Shown piece by piece: positions 44,149 through 53,795 of a DNA stretch of 64,000 nucleotides. The stretch is from Anaerolineales bacterium (GTDB taxonomy: Bacteria; Chloroflexota; Anaerolineae; Anaerolineales; JABWBV01), in the NCBI GenBank assembly GCA_020634875.1, contig JACKAX010000009.1:44143-108142 (forward strand). Direction: 5' to 3'. The position numbers were made by a program, and so were the translations under genes. Positions within the stretch are counted from its first letter, which is position 1, and every line of letters starts with the position of its first letter. Below the pieces are notes generated by a model. It made no database searches. It was not told where the DNA came from and saw nothing but the letters and a program-made list of their open reading frames with translations.

Positions 44149-44277
44149 GCCTAACAAAGCGTGCAGTGGATGGTGGGGATTCTCCGGCTTCGAGAAGCAT
44201 TTTTCTGGCTTCGGGTTTTTCCTGCTCTCAGGCATTATCCCAGCCCGCCCCACCACCATTAACGCAAACCGTTAGCA
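44149..44277 (+). repeat. attC-like recombination site B
   Basis: Starts GCCTAACAAAGCG and ends AACGCAAACCGTTAGCA. CTAAC pairs with GTTAG, the AAA and AAACC stay unpaired, and GCGT pairs with ACGC, which is the R''-spacer-L'' / L'-spacer-R' layout of integron attC sites. Inner arms GGTGGGG/CCCCACC are complementary around a variable centre. It lies about 95 bases after the TetR gene. Confidence 0.6.
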
Positions 44278-44300
44278 CCTCCTCTCCCAACCTCCTCTCC

Positions 44301-44325
44301 AATGCCCCATCCCAAACGGGGCATT
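44301..44325. repeat. Short hairpin after attC-like site B
   Basis: AATGCCCC (44301-44308) pairs with GGGGCATT (44318-44325). No T-run follows, so termination is not assured. The remaining bases of 44278-44334 are C/T-rich with no gene. Confidence 0.4.
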
Positions 44326-44334
44326 TGCTTCCCC

Positions 44335-44574
44335 CTACCCCTCCAAAAACGCCAACCCCGCCCCTAACCCCTCAAACCCCACTCGCATATACACACGCCC
44401 CGCGCGTTCGTCCATTGCCGTCAGAAACGCCACCGCCACCCCCTGCCCCAACGCGACCTGCACCGCGTGCCCCGTGATCGCCGCGCCAATCCCGCACCTT
44501 CGGAATGCGAACAGCGTCGCTCCCCCCGCGATTTCCGCAATCCCATCATACGCAGGCATCAAACTCGCCGACAA
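44335..44574 (-). pseudogene. GNAT acetyltransferase remnant (C-terminal 79 codons)
   Basis: The translated fragment (SLMPAYDGIAEIAG, then RCGIGAAITGHAVQVALGQG, then AMDERAGRVYMRVGFEGLGAG) is about 85% identical to the C-terminal third of the intact GNAT gene at 56338-57105. It lacks the first two thirds, including a proper start codon. The break at about 44570 coincides with the start of the regulator remnant on the other strand. It is a truncated duplicate. Confidence 0.8.
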
Positions 44575-44707
44575 TATGCCCGAAGCCTATCCCCTCGCAC
44601 ACAGTTCCGAAGATGTCCTGCTTGTGGTGCTCGCGCTGGCTTCGCGAATAACCGAAAACCCCCTCGAACAGGTTGTCGAAGGGGTTTTGGCACATCTTGA
44701 AGGGTAG
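44570..44707 (+). pseudogene. Remnant of a BTAD/TPR regulator C-terminus
   Basis: The frame reading PLAHSSEDVLLVVLALASRI and ending NPLEQVVEGVLAHLEG resembles the tail of the regulator at 36074-39160 (SLAHSSEDVRLAVDILAAVV ... ISLEGVVEEVLEGV), with the part in between deleted. There is no start codon context. Joined back-to-back with the GNAT remnant. Confidence 0.65.
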
Positions 44708-44715
44708 TCGTGTTT

Positions 44716-46725
44716 CTACTTCGTGGGTGTGGGGGTAGGAAATTGTCCGAGTGAGGAGGAAGATGTGGGGGTGTTTGTTGGGAGCGGGGTTGCAGTATCC
44801 GCGGGAGGTTCGATCACTTCAGGGGTTTCGGTGGGGAGGGGGGTGAAGGTTGGGACAGGGGTGTTTGTTGCCGCGGGGGGTTCGATGGCACTCGGTGTTT
44901 CGGTGGGGAGCGGGGTCGGGGTGTCCGGGGGTTGAGTCTCTGTGGGGGTTGGGGTAGCAGTGGGGATCGGCGTCCAGTCGGTGGTGGTGTGGCATTTGGA
45001 GCATTGGCCGCGGGGGTGGTTATCGGGCCGGACGTGGCAGGATTTGCAGTTGGTGTACCCGGTGTGGTCGAAGGTTACGTCTGTCCAGTTGGCGGTGGTG
45101 TGGCAGTTGGAGCATTGGCCAGGCCAGTGCCCGGTGGGGGCAATGTGACACCCTGTGCAGTTATCCAGACCTGTGTGGCTGAAGTGGATGTCGAACCAGT
45201 CTTCGGTGGTGTGACAGTCGGCGCATTGGTTGGTATAGTGCGCGTCCGGGGGGAGGTGGCAAGACAGGCAATCGGATGAAACAAAAGTGTGATCAAAATT
45301 GACAATGAGCCAGGTGGTGGTGAAGTGACAGCGCTCACATAAGGTTTGGGCATAGTGGTCGGTGGGCGTGTCTTTGGTGTGGCAGGTTTCGCATTCTCCG
45401 GTGATGCCGGTGTGGTTGAAGACGGCGTCTGCCCAGGTATCGGTGTTGTGACAGACGGAACATTGACCGGCGTAGTGTCCGGCAGGGGTATCTTCAGCGT
45501 GGCAGCTATCGCAGGTGGGGTAATTAGTGTGATCGAAATCTACCTCCAGCCAGGTGGTGGTGGAGTGGCAGGCGGAGCATTGTCCGGTATAGTGATCCGC
45601 CGGGCGGGTGGTTCCGTGACAACTTATGCAGTCTGGGTGGCCGTTGTGATCGAAGTGGATGTCCGTCCAGGTGTTTTTGGTATGGCACAGGGTACATTCC
45701 AGCCCAAAGTGATGTGCGGGAACGTCTCCCTCATGGCAAGTCGCGCAAGCTGAATATCCTGTGTGATCAAAATCTATCGCTCCCCAGTTTTCGGTTGAGG
45801 TGTGGCAATTGCTGCACGTACCTGTGTAGTGTTGGAGAGGTGCGTCAAGGGCATGGCAGAGGCGGCATTCCGTGTATCCGGCGTGTTCGAAGTGGAGGAT
45901 CATCCAGGATTCAGCACTGGTGTGACAGCTTGCACACTGTCCGGTGTAGTGGCGGGTGGGGGTATCTGTGGTATGGCAGGTTTCACAGGCCGCGGCGTTT
46001 TGGTGATTGTAGACGGCGTCGGCCCAATCTTTGACGGAAGTGTGGCAATCTGTGCATGTGCCCGCGTAATGGCCTACGGGAACGTCAGGTTGGTGGCAGG
46101 ATTCACAGGCTTGATTATCCAGATGGTTGTAAGTGATGACCGACCAATCGGCAGTATCCTGGTGGCATTGCACGCATTCCCCTTGATAGTGAAGGGGCGG
46201 GGCATATTGGACATTGAGCGCGTTTAGAGGAAAGTAGGAGTACGGTGCATCGGGTAAGTCATCCGCATGGCATGAGCGGCATTCGATGACTCCAGCGTGG
46301 TCAAAGGTGTACGGTGTCCAGTTTTCTGTGGTGTGGCAATCTTCGCACGCGCCTGCAAAGTGGGTGGGATAAAACTGCTGTACAAAGGAAGAAGAGGCTC
46401 GTGAAAAGGCCAGAACTACATCGGCGATCTCCGTTTTGGCGATGGGATGGCAGGATGCACAGGTAGTGCGCGTGTTTTGGTAGGTGCCCCGCGCGTGACA
46501 CGCAGTGCAATTCAAATCTTGGTGACGACCTGTCAGCGTGAAGGTTTTGTGTTCATACAAACCCAGAAACGGAACGGTTACGGGGGCGATTCGCTGGTAA
46601 ACCATCGGAAATACTTCATCGCTGGTTTCTAACGGAACGGATAATAACTGGGCGTACAACTTTCCGATCACCGGGGTTTGGGCAGCATCCAGACTCATGA
46701 TCACGGTGACTGCTTGCACATACAT
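44716..46725 (-). CDS. Multihaem c-type cytochrome-like protein, 25 CxxCH motifs (main frame)
   Basis: 669 residues in this frame; the native N-terminus lies further upstream in other frames (next entry). I count 25 CxxCH motifs in about 500 residues, many in a repeated unit of about 27 residues: HY.G.C..CH, W....F.H.GY, C..CH. Alternate His residues in the units (FDHTGY) are likely distal haem ligands. A Thr/Pro-rich tail (about 590-669, TPTPTE repeats) would extend the protein through the envelope; there is no C-terminal membrane helix or IYLPL motif. Such proteins carry electrons across or along the cell surface. It follows the 12-haem gene by 19 bases (from the native ATG 47074), indicating one operon. 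Confidence 0.88.
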   Translation of the reverse strand: MYVQAVTVIMSLDAAQTPVIGKLYAQLLSVPLETSDEVFPMVYQRIAPVTVPFLGLYEHKTFTLTGRHQDLNCTACHARGTYQNTRTTCASCHPIAKTEIADVVLAFSRASSSFVQQFYPTHFAGACEDCHTTENWTPYTFDHAGVIECRSCHADDLPDAPYSYFPLNALNVQYAPPLHYQGECVQCHQDTADWSVITYNHLDNQACESCHQPDVPVGHYAGTCTDCHTSVKDWADAVYNHQNAAACETCHTTDTPTRHYTGQCASCHTSAESWMILHFEHAGYTECRLCHALDAPLQHYTGTCSNCHTSTENWGAIDFDHTGYSACATCHEGDVPAHHFGLECTLCHTKNTWTDIHFDHNGHPDCISCHGTTRPADHYTGQCSACHSTTTWLEVDFDHTNYPTCDSCHAEDTPAGHYAGQCSVCHNTDTWADAVFNHTGITGECETCHTKDTPTDHYAQTLCERCHFTTTWLIVNFDHTFVSSDCLSCHLPPDAHYTNQCADCHTTEDWFDIHFSHTGLDNCTGCHIAPTGHWPGQCSNCHTTANWTDVTFDHTGYTNCKSCHVRPDNHPRGQCSKCHTTTDWTPIPTATPTPTETQPPDTPTPLPTETPSAIEPPAATNTPVPTFTPLPTETPEVIEPPADTATPLPTNTPTSSSSLGQFPTPTPTK

Positions 46726-47074
46726 TTCGTTAAATTTTGCCAGCAGTTGGGGTTGGGCCTTCGCGGAGCAACGGCAAGCGTTTCGCTAGTGAGGGTCAGG
46801 GCTTCGTCAAACGCCTGGGCCGCGAGGGAAAGGTTTTCGTTGGAGGCCAAGGCCAGATCGGTGAGACGGAGTTCCGCATAAGTGAGGGCAAGGTCCGCCT
46901 GTCGGGCAGGGTCGCGGGTCAAGGAAAAGCGCCAGGTTTCGGCGACCGTTTGAAGGGGGTATAGGGACGCGCCGGGTTGCAGGGGTGTGTCCACGCGAGG
47001 TATCCCATCCCCGCCGCACTGCCTCCCAATCCCAATAGAACAGCAAAGATCGTAAAAAGCCAAAGTTTTTTCAT
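46726..47074 (-). pseudogene. Displaced N-terminus of the 25-haem cytochrome
   Basis: ATG 47074 has GAGG 6 bases upstream and encodes a signal anchor (KKLWLFTIFAVLLGLGG). The frame then shifts near 46993 (from ...GYLAW to VDTPLQPGASLYPL) and again near 46758 (to KAQPQLLAKFNEMYVQA), where the 669-residue frame takes over. The amino-acid sequence reads sensibly across both joints, with a helical region (ADLALTYAELRLTDLALASN) between. Single-base indels, the second at a C-run, explain both. Confidence 0.75.
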
Positions 47075-47093
47075 TTCAGCCTCAATCCTGGAA

Positions 47094-48113
47094 TTATTTG
47101 GCCTCCCCAGGTTCGCCGGTCGGGTGGCAGGCAATGCAGTTCTCCAGTTCTTCTGTGGAGATGTTCTCATGCACGGCTTGCATTTGCTCCGGTTGGTGAT
47201 CGTGACATGCGTAGCAGGTGTGGGCGGCGTAGGATTCCGTGTGGCAGGTGGAACAGGCAAGTTCGCCCTGCCCGCCGTGATTCAGCCGGAACGTGTGCTG
47301 GGTTAGTTGGGCAGGAAGCCAGGCCGCGGTTGTATGACAACGCTCGCACGCCTCGCCGAAAACACCTAGGTGAACATCCGGGTCTTCGTGGCAGCCCACA
47401 CAAGTGTTTGGCGTTCCAGCATATACCTGGTTGACGTGGCAGGTTTCACAGGCGAGGTCCACATGTGCGCCGTCGAGTACGTAAAACTCGTTATGGTCGA
47501 AATCAGAATAGCGGTCGTGCCCGTCATGGCAGGGCAGGCAGTCTTCCCCGTATTGTGCGAGGTGTCCGGCCATGTAGGCGGGGTTTTCGTCCAGGTGGCA
47601 GGTGATGCAGTCTAGCGTTTCATGAACGAAGGTATCTTGACTATGGCAACCCTCGCAGTTCAGGGCATTCCCTGCGTAATCCTGCTGATGGTGCGTCAGG
47701 CTGAACCCGGCCAGGGCGGTGTGATCCACGTTTTGGAAGGCAAAATCCGAAATCTCCGCGTCACGGCCTTTGTGCTCGGTGTGACAGGTCTGGCAACGAG
47801 TAATTGGCAGGCGACCGTGTAAGCCTTCTTGAGCAGCACGCTGTTGAGCCACTTCAAAATGACATTCCTGGCAGCGTGTCTCTTCCAAACAATGCACTGG
47901 CGCGTGGCAGTGGGCGCAATCTTTTTCAAATTCGGCGTGCGTCTGATAGGTTCCTAAAATCACCTGTTCATCATCCACACCGCTCAAAGGGCCAGGGCTG
48001 AGAAGCATTGAATTTTTTAAGTAAAACCCACTCGTGCCCATCGCTACCAGGCCAAGCAGAACCAGACTCCGCCGCAAAGGGGTAAACAACTTGTATATCC
48101 ATTTGAGTATCAT
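47094..48113 (-). CDS. Membrane-anchored 12-haem cytochrome-like protein
   Basis: 339 residues from the ATG at 48113, with GAGGTG upstream. An N-terminal membrane anchor (about 9-28, SLVLLGLVAMGTSGFYL) leaves the rest outside. Twelve CxxCH motifs are present (CAHCH, CQECH, CQTCH, CEGCH, CITCH, CLPCH, CETCH, CVGCH, CERCH, CSTCH, CYACH, CIACH), many followed by distant His residues for bis-His ligation. The composition recalls NrfH/NapC-independent periplasmic multihaem carriers, but no exact family is recognised. It stands immediately upstream of the 25-haem gene and downstream of the FG-GAP gene; together they suggest an extracellular electron-transfer module. This frame is intact. Confidence 0.9.
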   Translation of the reverse strand: MILKWIYKLFTPLRRSLVLLGLVAMGTSGFYLKNSMLLSPGPLSGVDDEQVILGTYQTHAEFEKDCAHCHAPVHCLEETRCQECHFEVAQQRAAQEGLHGRLPITRCQTCHTEHKGRDAEISDFAFQNVDHTALAGFSLTHHQQDYAGNALNCEGCHSQDTFVHETLDCITCHLDENPAYMAGHLAQYGEDCLPCHDGHDRYSDFDHNEFYVLDGAHVDLACETCHVNQVYAGTPNTCVGCHEDPDVHLGVFGEACERCHTTAAWLPAQLTQHTFRLNHGGQGELACSTCHTESYAAHTCYACHDHQPEQMQAVHENISTEELENCIACHPTGEPGEAK

Positions 48114-48121
48114 GTGACACC

Positions 48122-49552
48122 TCATTCCGGATCGGCCCAAACAGCCGGTAAAAAAATCGTATACGTCGTAGATAAATGCGTTTCGTACAGATAAGCCCGC
48201 CCGACCAAATCGTGACTGATGCGGTATTCCGGCGCGCCAACGATAATCTCTTCATACCCATCGCCATCTACATCCTTGGCTTTGCTTACCGCGTAGCCAA
48301 ACCAGGTTTCGGCCTTGTCGCCGACCGGACATCCCACCGCTTCCAATTGTCCGCTTCCCGTCCCCAAGTACACAAACACCGCGCCCTCTTCCGGTTGATC
48401 GTCCATGAACAGGTACGCCCCCACCAGTACGTCACTACGCCCATCGTGATTCAGATCGCCCGCCCCGCTAACCGTCGCCCCGTACCCGGAGCCGGTCTGC
48501 CCGCCTGTTCCCGTCCATGTGGGAACTGCACCTAACCCCGTAGCTGAACCCAGGTGGACGAACGCGCCCCTTCATCGGAGATTTCCCCATCCCACCCACG
48601 TGCCCCTACGATCACATCCTCAAACCCATCGCCGTTTACATCCCCCGCACCCCCAACCGCGCCGCCAAGCTGTTCCCCGGCTTGTGTGCCCATCCCGAAC
48701 CAATCTGCATCTGCACGCAAGCCAGTTGCCGAACCCTCATACACCCACACCGCTCCCACATCCTCCACATCCTCCGAAAGATCGAAGAAAGGTGCCCGAT
48801 AATGACTTCGTCAAATCCATCCGCATTGACATCCCCTGCAGATGCGACCGCAAACCCCAAGCTTGCCCTGCCTGGAGGTTCGCCGTGGCCCATGCGTGGC
48901 TCGTGCTCAGTCCATTCTCCGCTCCCAGATACACAAACGCCGCGCCCCCAAACGCATTCTGCCCCCGCGCACCAATGATCATGTCCCCAAAGCCATCCCC
49001 ATTGACATCCCCTGCGTCTGCCACCGCATAGCCAAATTGCCCATCAACAATTTCGCCTTCCGTGACCCAATTTGGCGTGTTGCCTGGCCCGTTTGCATTG
49101 CCGTAAAACCCAAACACTGCACCTTCCTCCGCCTGCCCGCCATTGAACCGGAATGCGCCCACAAACACATCATCGAACCCATCACCGTTTACATCTCCCG
49201 CAGCTACTGCCCCGCCAAACCGTGCCCCGGCTTGTGTTCCGGTCATCTGCCAATCTGGTGTACTCTTCAACCCGCCCGGCCCCCCGTAATACCCGAAGAC
49301 CGCCCCTGCTCGGGCGATGTCATCCCCATATTTTGGAATTCCCACCAGCACATCGCCGAACCCATCCCCGTTTACATCTCCCGCCGCTACTGCAAACCCG
49401 AACTCTGCCGAAGGCTGTTCCCCGTCCGCAACCCATGCGGTAATGATGGCATTTTCCATCTGCACCGTCCGCGCCGCACGCAGGAAAGAAGCCTGCTGGG
49501 GAATTCCCCCCAGCAAAACGAAACACATCAGCAGAGGCAAGAACCGGATCAT
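48122..49552 (-). pseudogene. FG-GAP (integrin-alpha-like) repeat protein, broken by three frameshifts
   Basis: ATG 49552 begins a signal peptide (FLPLLMCFVLLGG). FG-GAP repeats with D.NGDGF.D motifs run through the whole region: AAGDVNGDGFGDVLVG and relatives in the first frame, AGDVNADGFDEVIIG in a second, AGDVNGDGFEDVIVG in a third and AKDVDGDGYEEIIVG in the last. Frame changes fall near 48870, 48795 and 48560; the sequence is continuous in meaning across each. About 470 residues would make a seven-bladed Ca2+-binding propeller. The end, YTIFLPAVWADPE, is a variant of the C-terminal motif of other surface proteins. Either a recent pseudogene or a consensus error. Confidence 0.75.
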
Positions 49553-49591
49553 GGGGAAGCCTTCTTGAGAGGATTAGCTGACGATGTTTTG

Positions 49592-52500
49592 TTATGGCAT
49601 AATCACGAACGGCAATTGCGATCTCGTAGATCACTTCTGCGACCAACAGCGTAAAGGTCTTTGCAGGGGACCAGTTCCCTTCTGCATCCTGTACGCGGAA
49701 ACTGATCTGATGGACGCCCAGGCTCAGGGAGGAAGCGGGGATGTTCAGCATGGCGTTAGTTCCCAGCACCCCATCGGTATCAGATGCCCATTCAAATCCG
49801 ACAATGTCACCGCCAATATGATCGTTGTCTTTACCGGTCCCAATGAGCATTAGCGTGTCCCCTTCACTGGTGGCTAAGGCGGTATCACTGTGGTAGAGAA
49901 TGTTTGCGGTGGGGATGCCATCTACACTATCCAGGTACATGACCCGGCGGAAAATGATGTCACTGTCTTCGATCACATCCTCCTCGGGTTCCTGCCACTG
50001 GTTCCCGCGGCGTAGAAGAACGTGCCCGCAGGGTTGGAAGTCACAGCCAGCTTCACCGGAGAGATCATCTTTTTATTTTCCAGCCAATCCCAGCGCAGTT
50101 CCACTTCGCCCGTGTTTTGGTTATACCATTCCACATAATCGTAGTCGTCGCCGTAGGTATATGCCCGGCTATAGAACAGATCGAGGGTACAGCCTCACCT
50201 TCGGCAACGGTGGTGTTGTCGCCCGTTTCGTACACCACGAAGAAGACGGAGAGGATCGCGTTCATCATCGGGGTACAAGAAATTGCCGTCGGTCAGAATG
50301 CTTGGGGTAGTGGGTGTGTACCGGGATCAAGTACAGTTATCTTGGTGCCAACTAGTTGAGAGACGTTGCGGGCCTGTTCAAACTCGCCTGCCCCGTAAGT
50401 GGTGCAGACTGGTTCGGTATCGGTCAGGTAGTATTCGCAGGTTTTCTGTTCCTACGCCACCCAGGTCGGCAGGGGTTGTCGTCCAGGTCAGGCCACCGTC
50501 AAAGGAGCGGCGCACATACAGGTTGTATTTGTCGTTCCCGACGGAGTTAGCCTTCCAGTTGGGGGACCAGGCGTACAACATCATAATGAAGTCGCCGTCA
50601 ATAAACCCACGGTGCCCTTTGGCGACATCGTATGGGTTCTCCCAAGATTCATCATCGAAATTGTCAACATCCTGTGACCACTCGGTGACTTTCGGGAAGG
50701 GGGAGACGCCGCCATCCCACGGGAATTGATCGGCACAGGTTGTGCCGCTGGAGCCGTCATCGCACATTTCGATATTTGTCGCTGAAACGTTGATGCCGGG
50801 GTCGAGACACAGCCCTTCAACGTAACGCGGGTTAGAGCCATCGGTGTACTCCCATGTGTTGCAGGCCATATTGTGGTAATCATAGGGGTTGTCTACCAAG
50901 GGATCGAAGGTGTCGGGTAGGACAAGCCGCCGCAGGAAGATGTCTGCCGGACCGCCCTGATTGATGATGCCCTGTTTGTAGATCAAGATGCCGGCTGTCT
51001 CGAATCGCCCAGTTCTGCGAGGGATTGGGTCATCAGATTGAAGCGGCGGGCGATTTCTGTCTCGTAGAATGGATTGGCAAAATCATCTTCTAGCATTTCA
51101 AAGTAAACGCCTGTCTCCGGGTCAATCGCTGGAGGATTGAGTTGGCCGCCCTGAGCAACCATGTCCGGGTGGAACATATCAAAGCTGTGATACCAGACGT
51201 TTTTGCCAATATCAATGGGGTCGGTATCCGGGTCACTGCCACCTTCTCCGAGGGCCTTCAGTTCCTCATAAGCGACGATCACCCATGCACTATCCGTTTC
51301 ACCATCGCCATCTTGGTCATAGGGTTCCAGGGTCAGGCGGCGCGGGAGGCGCCAGTGCGGCCCCAAGGACGCGCCCGTCAGCGGTCTGGCACAGGTTGAG
51401 CGTGGTGCCACCAGGGTTTGTCCACGGAACAGACGCAACGCAGAAATCGGCGTCCGGGTTCGGCCCTTCATATTGAATGCCGTTGGTGTAGTCATAGTAG
51501 CAATAAGCATTGATCAAGTCGCCATTCGGGTCGGTTTGAGAATCGGATTTACACATGTTGTTATCAGATAACCGAACGGGCATGGCAGTTGGAATGCCAA
51601 TTTGCGGCATGGTTTCGTCCGTATATTCAGACAGGGGAATGATGTTCCCGGCATCGTCTTTGACAAGGTCGAAGTCTTCCCAATCAACGTAGCTGTACCA
51701 GATGTCGGTTTTTTGGTTGACGATGGCACCGCTCCACCCCTCTCCTGGGCCAAGACCTTGACCAGGGCGCAACCCCTCAGGATCTTCCTGCCAGAACATG
51801 ACGAACCCTGCCCCAGCCACGCCGCGATTTCCAGACGGTTGGCATCCCGCCTTCCTGAAGTCAGCCGTTCGGCTTTCCGCCAAACGATATCGTACAAGCC
51901 GGTTTCTTCGTCCAACTCCACTGTGCCGCGGGCTAGCCAAACACAACTGTATGGAATTTCTCCTACTTCAGGAAACCCCTGTAGAGTGTAATCTACGGAA
52001 CCTTGTGACCCGGCAATGCCAAATAGGTCTTCCAGATAGAGGTCCGATAGCCCATAGGTGGTTTGGAGCAGATCTTTTTCTTCATCGGTCAAGGTATAGG
52101 TGGGGGTGCCGCCCATACAGTATTTACTCAACCACCCGGCCAGCACCTGGTCACCTTCTTCTGCGATGGCAAATGTCATATAGTGTACATCACCCGGATA
52201 GGGCGAGCCATTTGCAAATTAAACGAAGAAAGGTGTGCACTGTCGGAGAGATTGCGTCGTTTCCAGGTTGCGCCATCGTCCAAAGATAACGCCCCAAAGG
52301 CGTCGCGAGTGCCAAAGCTCACCCCACCGTAAAAGTAGGGAATCTCATCTTCACTCAGATTACCGCCACCGCCCGATTCCTCCACCCCATCAATGTAGAT
52401 GGAGACGAGCGGTTTAGCGAACTCGCGGGTTTCGACTAAGGCACCCTCGGCATCATAATATTCAATTGTGGTTAGTTGTCCGTCTGCGGTCTGAGCGGGC

Positions 52501-52673
52501 ACATAAAAATCCAACATATGGATCGCGGCCTCTTCCGACTCTTCATCGGGTGTGTTGGATACGTTGCGTCGGAACATCTCGCCATCATCGGCGGATACAC
52601 TCCCCGCCATCAAAAAGATGACCAGGCCCACGCATACGAAAACGAAAAGACGTTTGTGGATTTTCATTTTCAT
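49592..52673 (-). pseudogene. Choice-of-anchor-O-like secreted protein, broken by about eight or nine frameshifts
   Basis: Start is ATG 52673 or 52667 (AAGGAG is 7 bases before the latter). A signal peptide (FVFVCVGLVIFLMAGSVSA) is followed by blocks I recall from choice-of-anchor-O proteins: FYGGVSFGTRD.., MTFAIA...VLAGWLSKYC, GSQGSVDYTLQGFPEVGEIP, WQEDPEGLRPGQGLGPGE, IYKQGIINQGGPADIFLRR, SWENPYDVAKGHRGFIDGDF and FFVVYETGDNTTVAEGEA. These lie in different frames with changes near 52178, 51850, 51360, 50985, 50420, 50280, 50210, 50020 and 49625, yet no block is missing. The end reads SQLPFVIMP, a loose form of the shared C-terminal motif. About 1020 residues if restored. Confidence 0.65.
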
Positions 52674-52890
52674 TCTCCTTCTTGAACGAATATTGGGTGA
52701 GATGGTTCTCCCAAAACGGTTGGATTGAGGGTTTGGGTTTGTTTGCATAGAAATAAAAAAAATTCCTCAAGCCTTATAAAAAAATTTGTTCCTGGCTGGA
52801 AACCTCTTGCAAGGATACGCGCCAAGAGCCGTCGTCTGTGTCACGCCACAAACGGAGCAGGTAGGAGTAGTAGTTTTTAGAGTTCGACAT
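52670..52890 (-). pseudogene. Small Y.YLLR.W.D family protein with one-base frameshift
   Basis: From ATG 52890 the frame reads YYSYLLRLWRDTDD, WRVSLQEV and then stops at 52774 after 38 codons. Adding one T to the T7 run at about 52779-52785 continues the protein as FFIRLEEFFLFLCKQTQ, matching the C-terminal half of the proteins at 27638 and 33285, and ends at TGA 52672-52670. That stop overlaps ATG 52673 of the choice-of-anchor-O-like gene as ATGA, the same coupling seen at 33479. Restored length is about 73 residues. Confidence 0.65.
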
Positions 52891-53112
52891 AATCTTGCAT
52901 GCTCGTGCTATGGTATTTGTGGGGTAAGTGCCCCCCCAAACTAGTGTGACACCTGTCGCTGGTCAACTTAGCGGGAATCTGCTTCACTATGAATCCGAAC
53001 AGACCAGGTTTTCAATTAGCTATAAAGACTTATTGGACTTTTTGCTAATCATGGTTTAATAATGACAAGTAAGTGTTATCCTGCCGTGAGGGACGCGTGA
53101 TAGGAGTGTGAA

Positions 53113-53795
53113 ATGCACGTGAAATTAGGCGATAACCAGGACGAAACCGAAAAATATCCACTGCGGGAAATTCTTTGACCCTTTATGTTTTGGGGAGCTT
53201 TGAAGCGCTAGTCAATGAAAAACACATCACCGACCAATTTCGAACGGACAAAGAACGCGCGCTACTGACCTACCTGATTTGGGAAGCTCACCGCCCTCAC
53301 CGGCGTGAAACGTTGGGCGAATTGTTTTGGCCGGATCGGGAAGAAGGGGTCGCACGCACCAATTTGCGTCAAGCGATTTTGGGGATGCGTCGGGCCATTG
53401 GAGATAGCTCCGCACCACATTCCTTTTTCAACATTACCAATGAGTTCGTGCAATTGGGCCCTCAACGTACGCCCTGGTTAGATGCAACCGCTTTTGCCAA
53501 TCACATCAAGTTCACTCAAAGCCACCCTCATTTGGCGGTGGAAGAATGCCCTACCTGCGTACACGAATTAGAAACAGCAGTAAGCCTCTATCGGGGGATT
53601 TTTGGACACGGTGTTTGTGGAAAGTCCTGCTTTTCAGGAATGGGTGGTTGTCAGACGTGAAACCCTCTTTCGAGATTTATTAACCGCCCTTCAAACCCTT
53701 ACCGAACATTACCAACGGCGCGCCGATTACGATACTGCGCGCAAATTTGCCCTCAAGCATGTTGCCCTTTACCCGCTTGAAGAACGCGCACCGGC
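53113..53795 (+). pseudogene. N-terminal part of a BTAD regulator, displaced by three frameshifts
   Basis: ATG 53113 has AGGAG 7 bases upstream. Twenty codons lead to a shift near 53172, then the winged-helix/BTAD start (LTLYVLGSFEALVNEK). A second shift near 53602 joins to FLDTVFVESPAFQEW, and a third near 53793 to NAHRQLMRLLVLSGQRSAALEQYQ in the long frame. Each joint needs a single-base change beside a short homopolymer (CTTT, GGGGATTTTT, GAAGAA). The 285-bp upstream region between this gene and the divergent small-protein gene holds no other gene. Confidence 0.75.

Noticed and set aside
44106..44477. 123-codon Pro-rich plus-strand frame over the attC-like site
   Set aside because: Covers the palindromic site and the antisense of the GNAT remnant; no coding character.
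46726..47074. Separate small gene upstream of the 25-haem frame
   Set aside because: The pieces join smoothly to the cytochrome frame when single bases are corrected, so they are its N-terminus.
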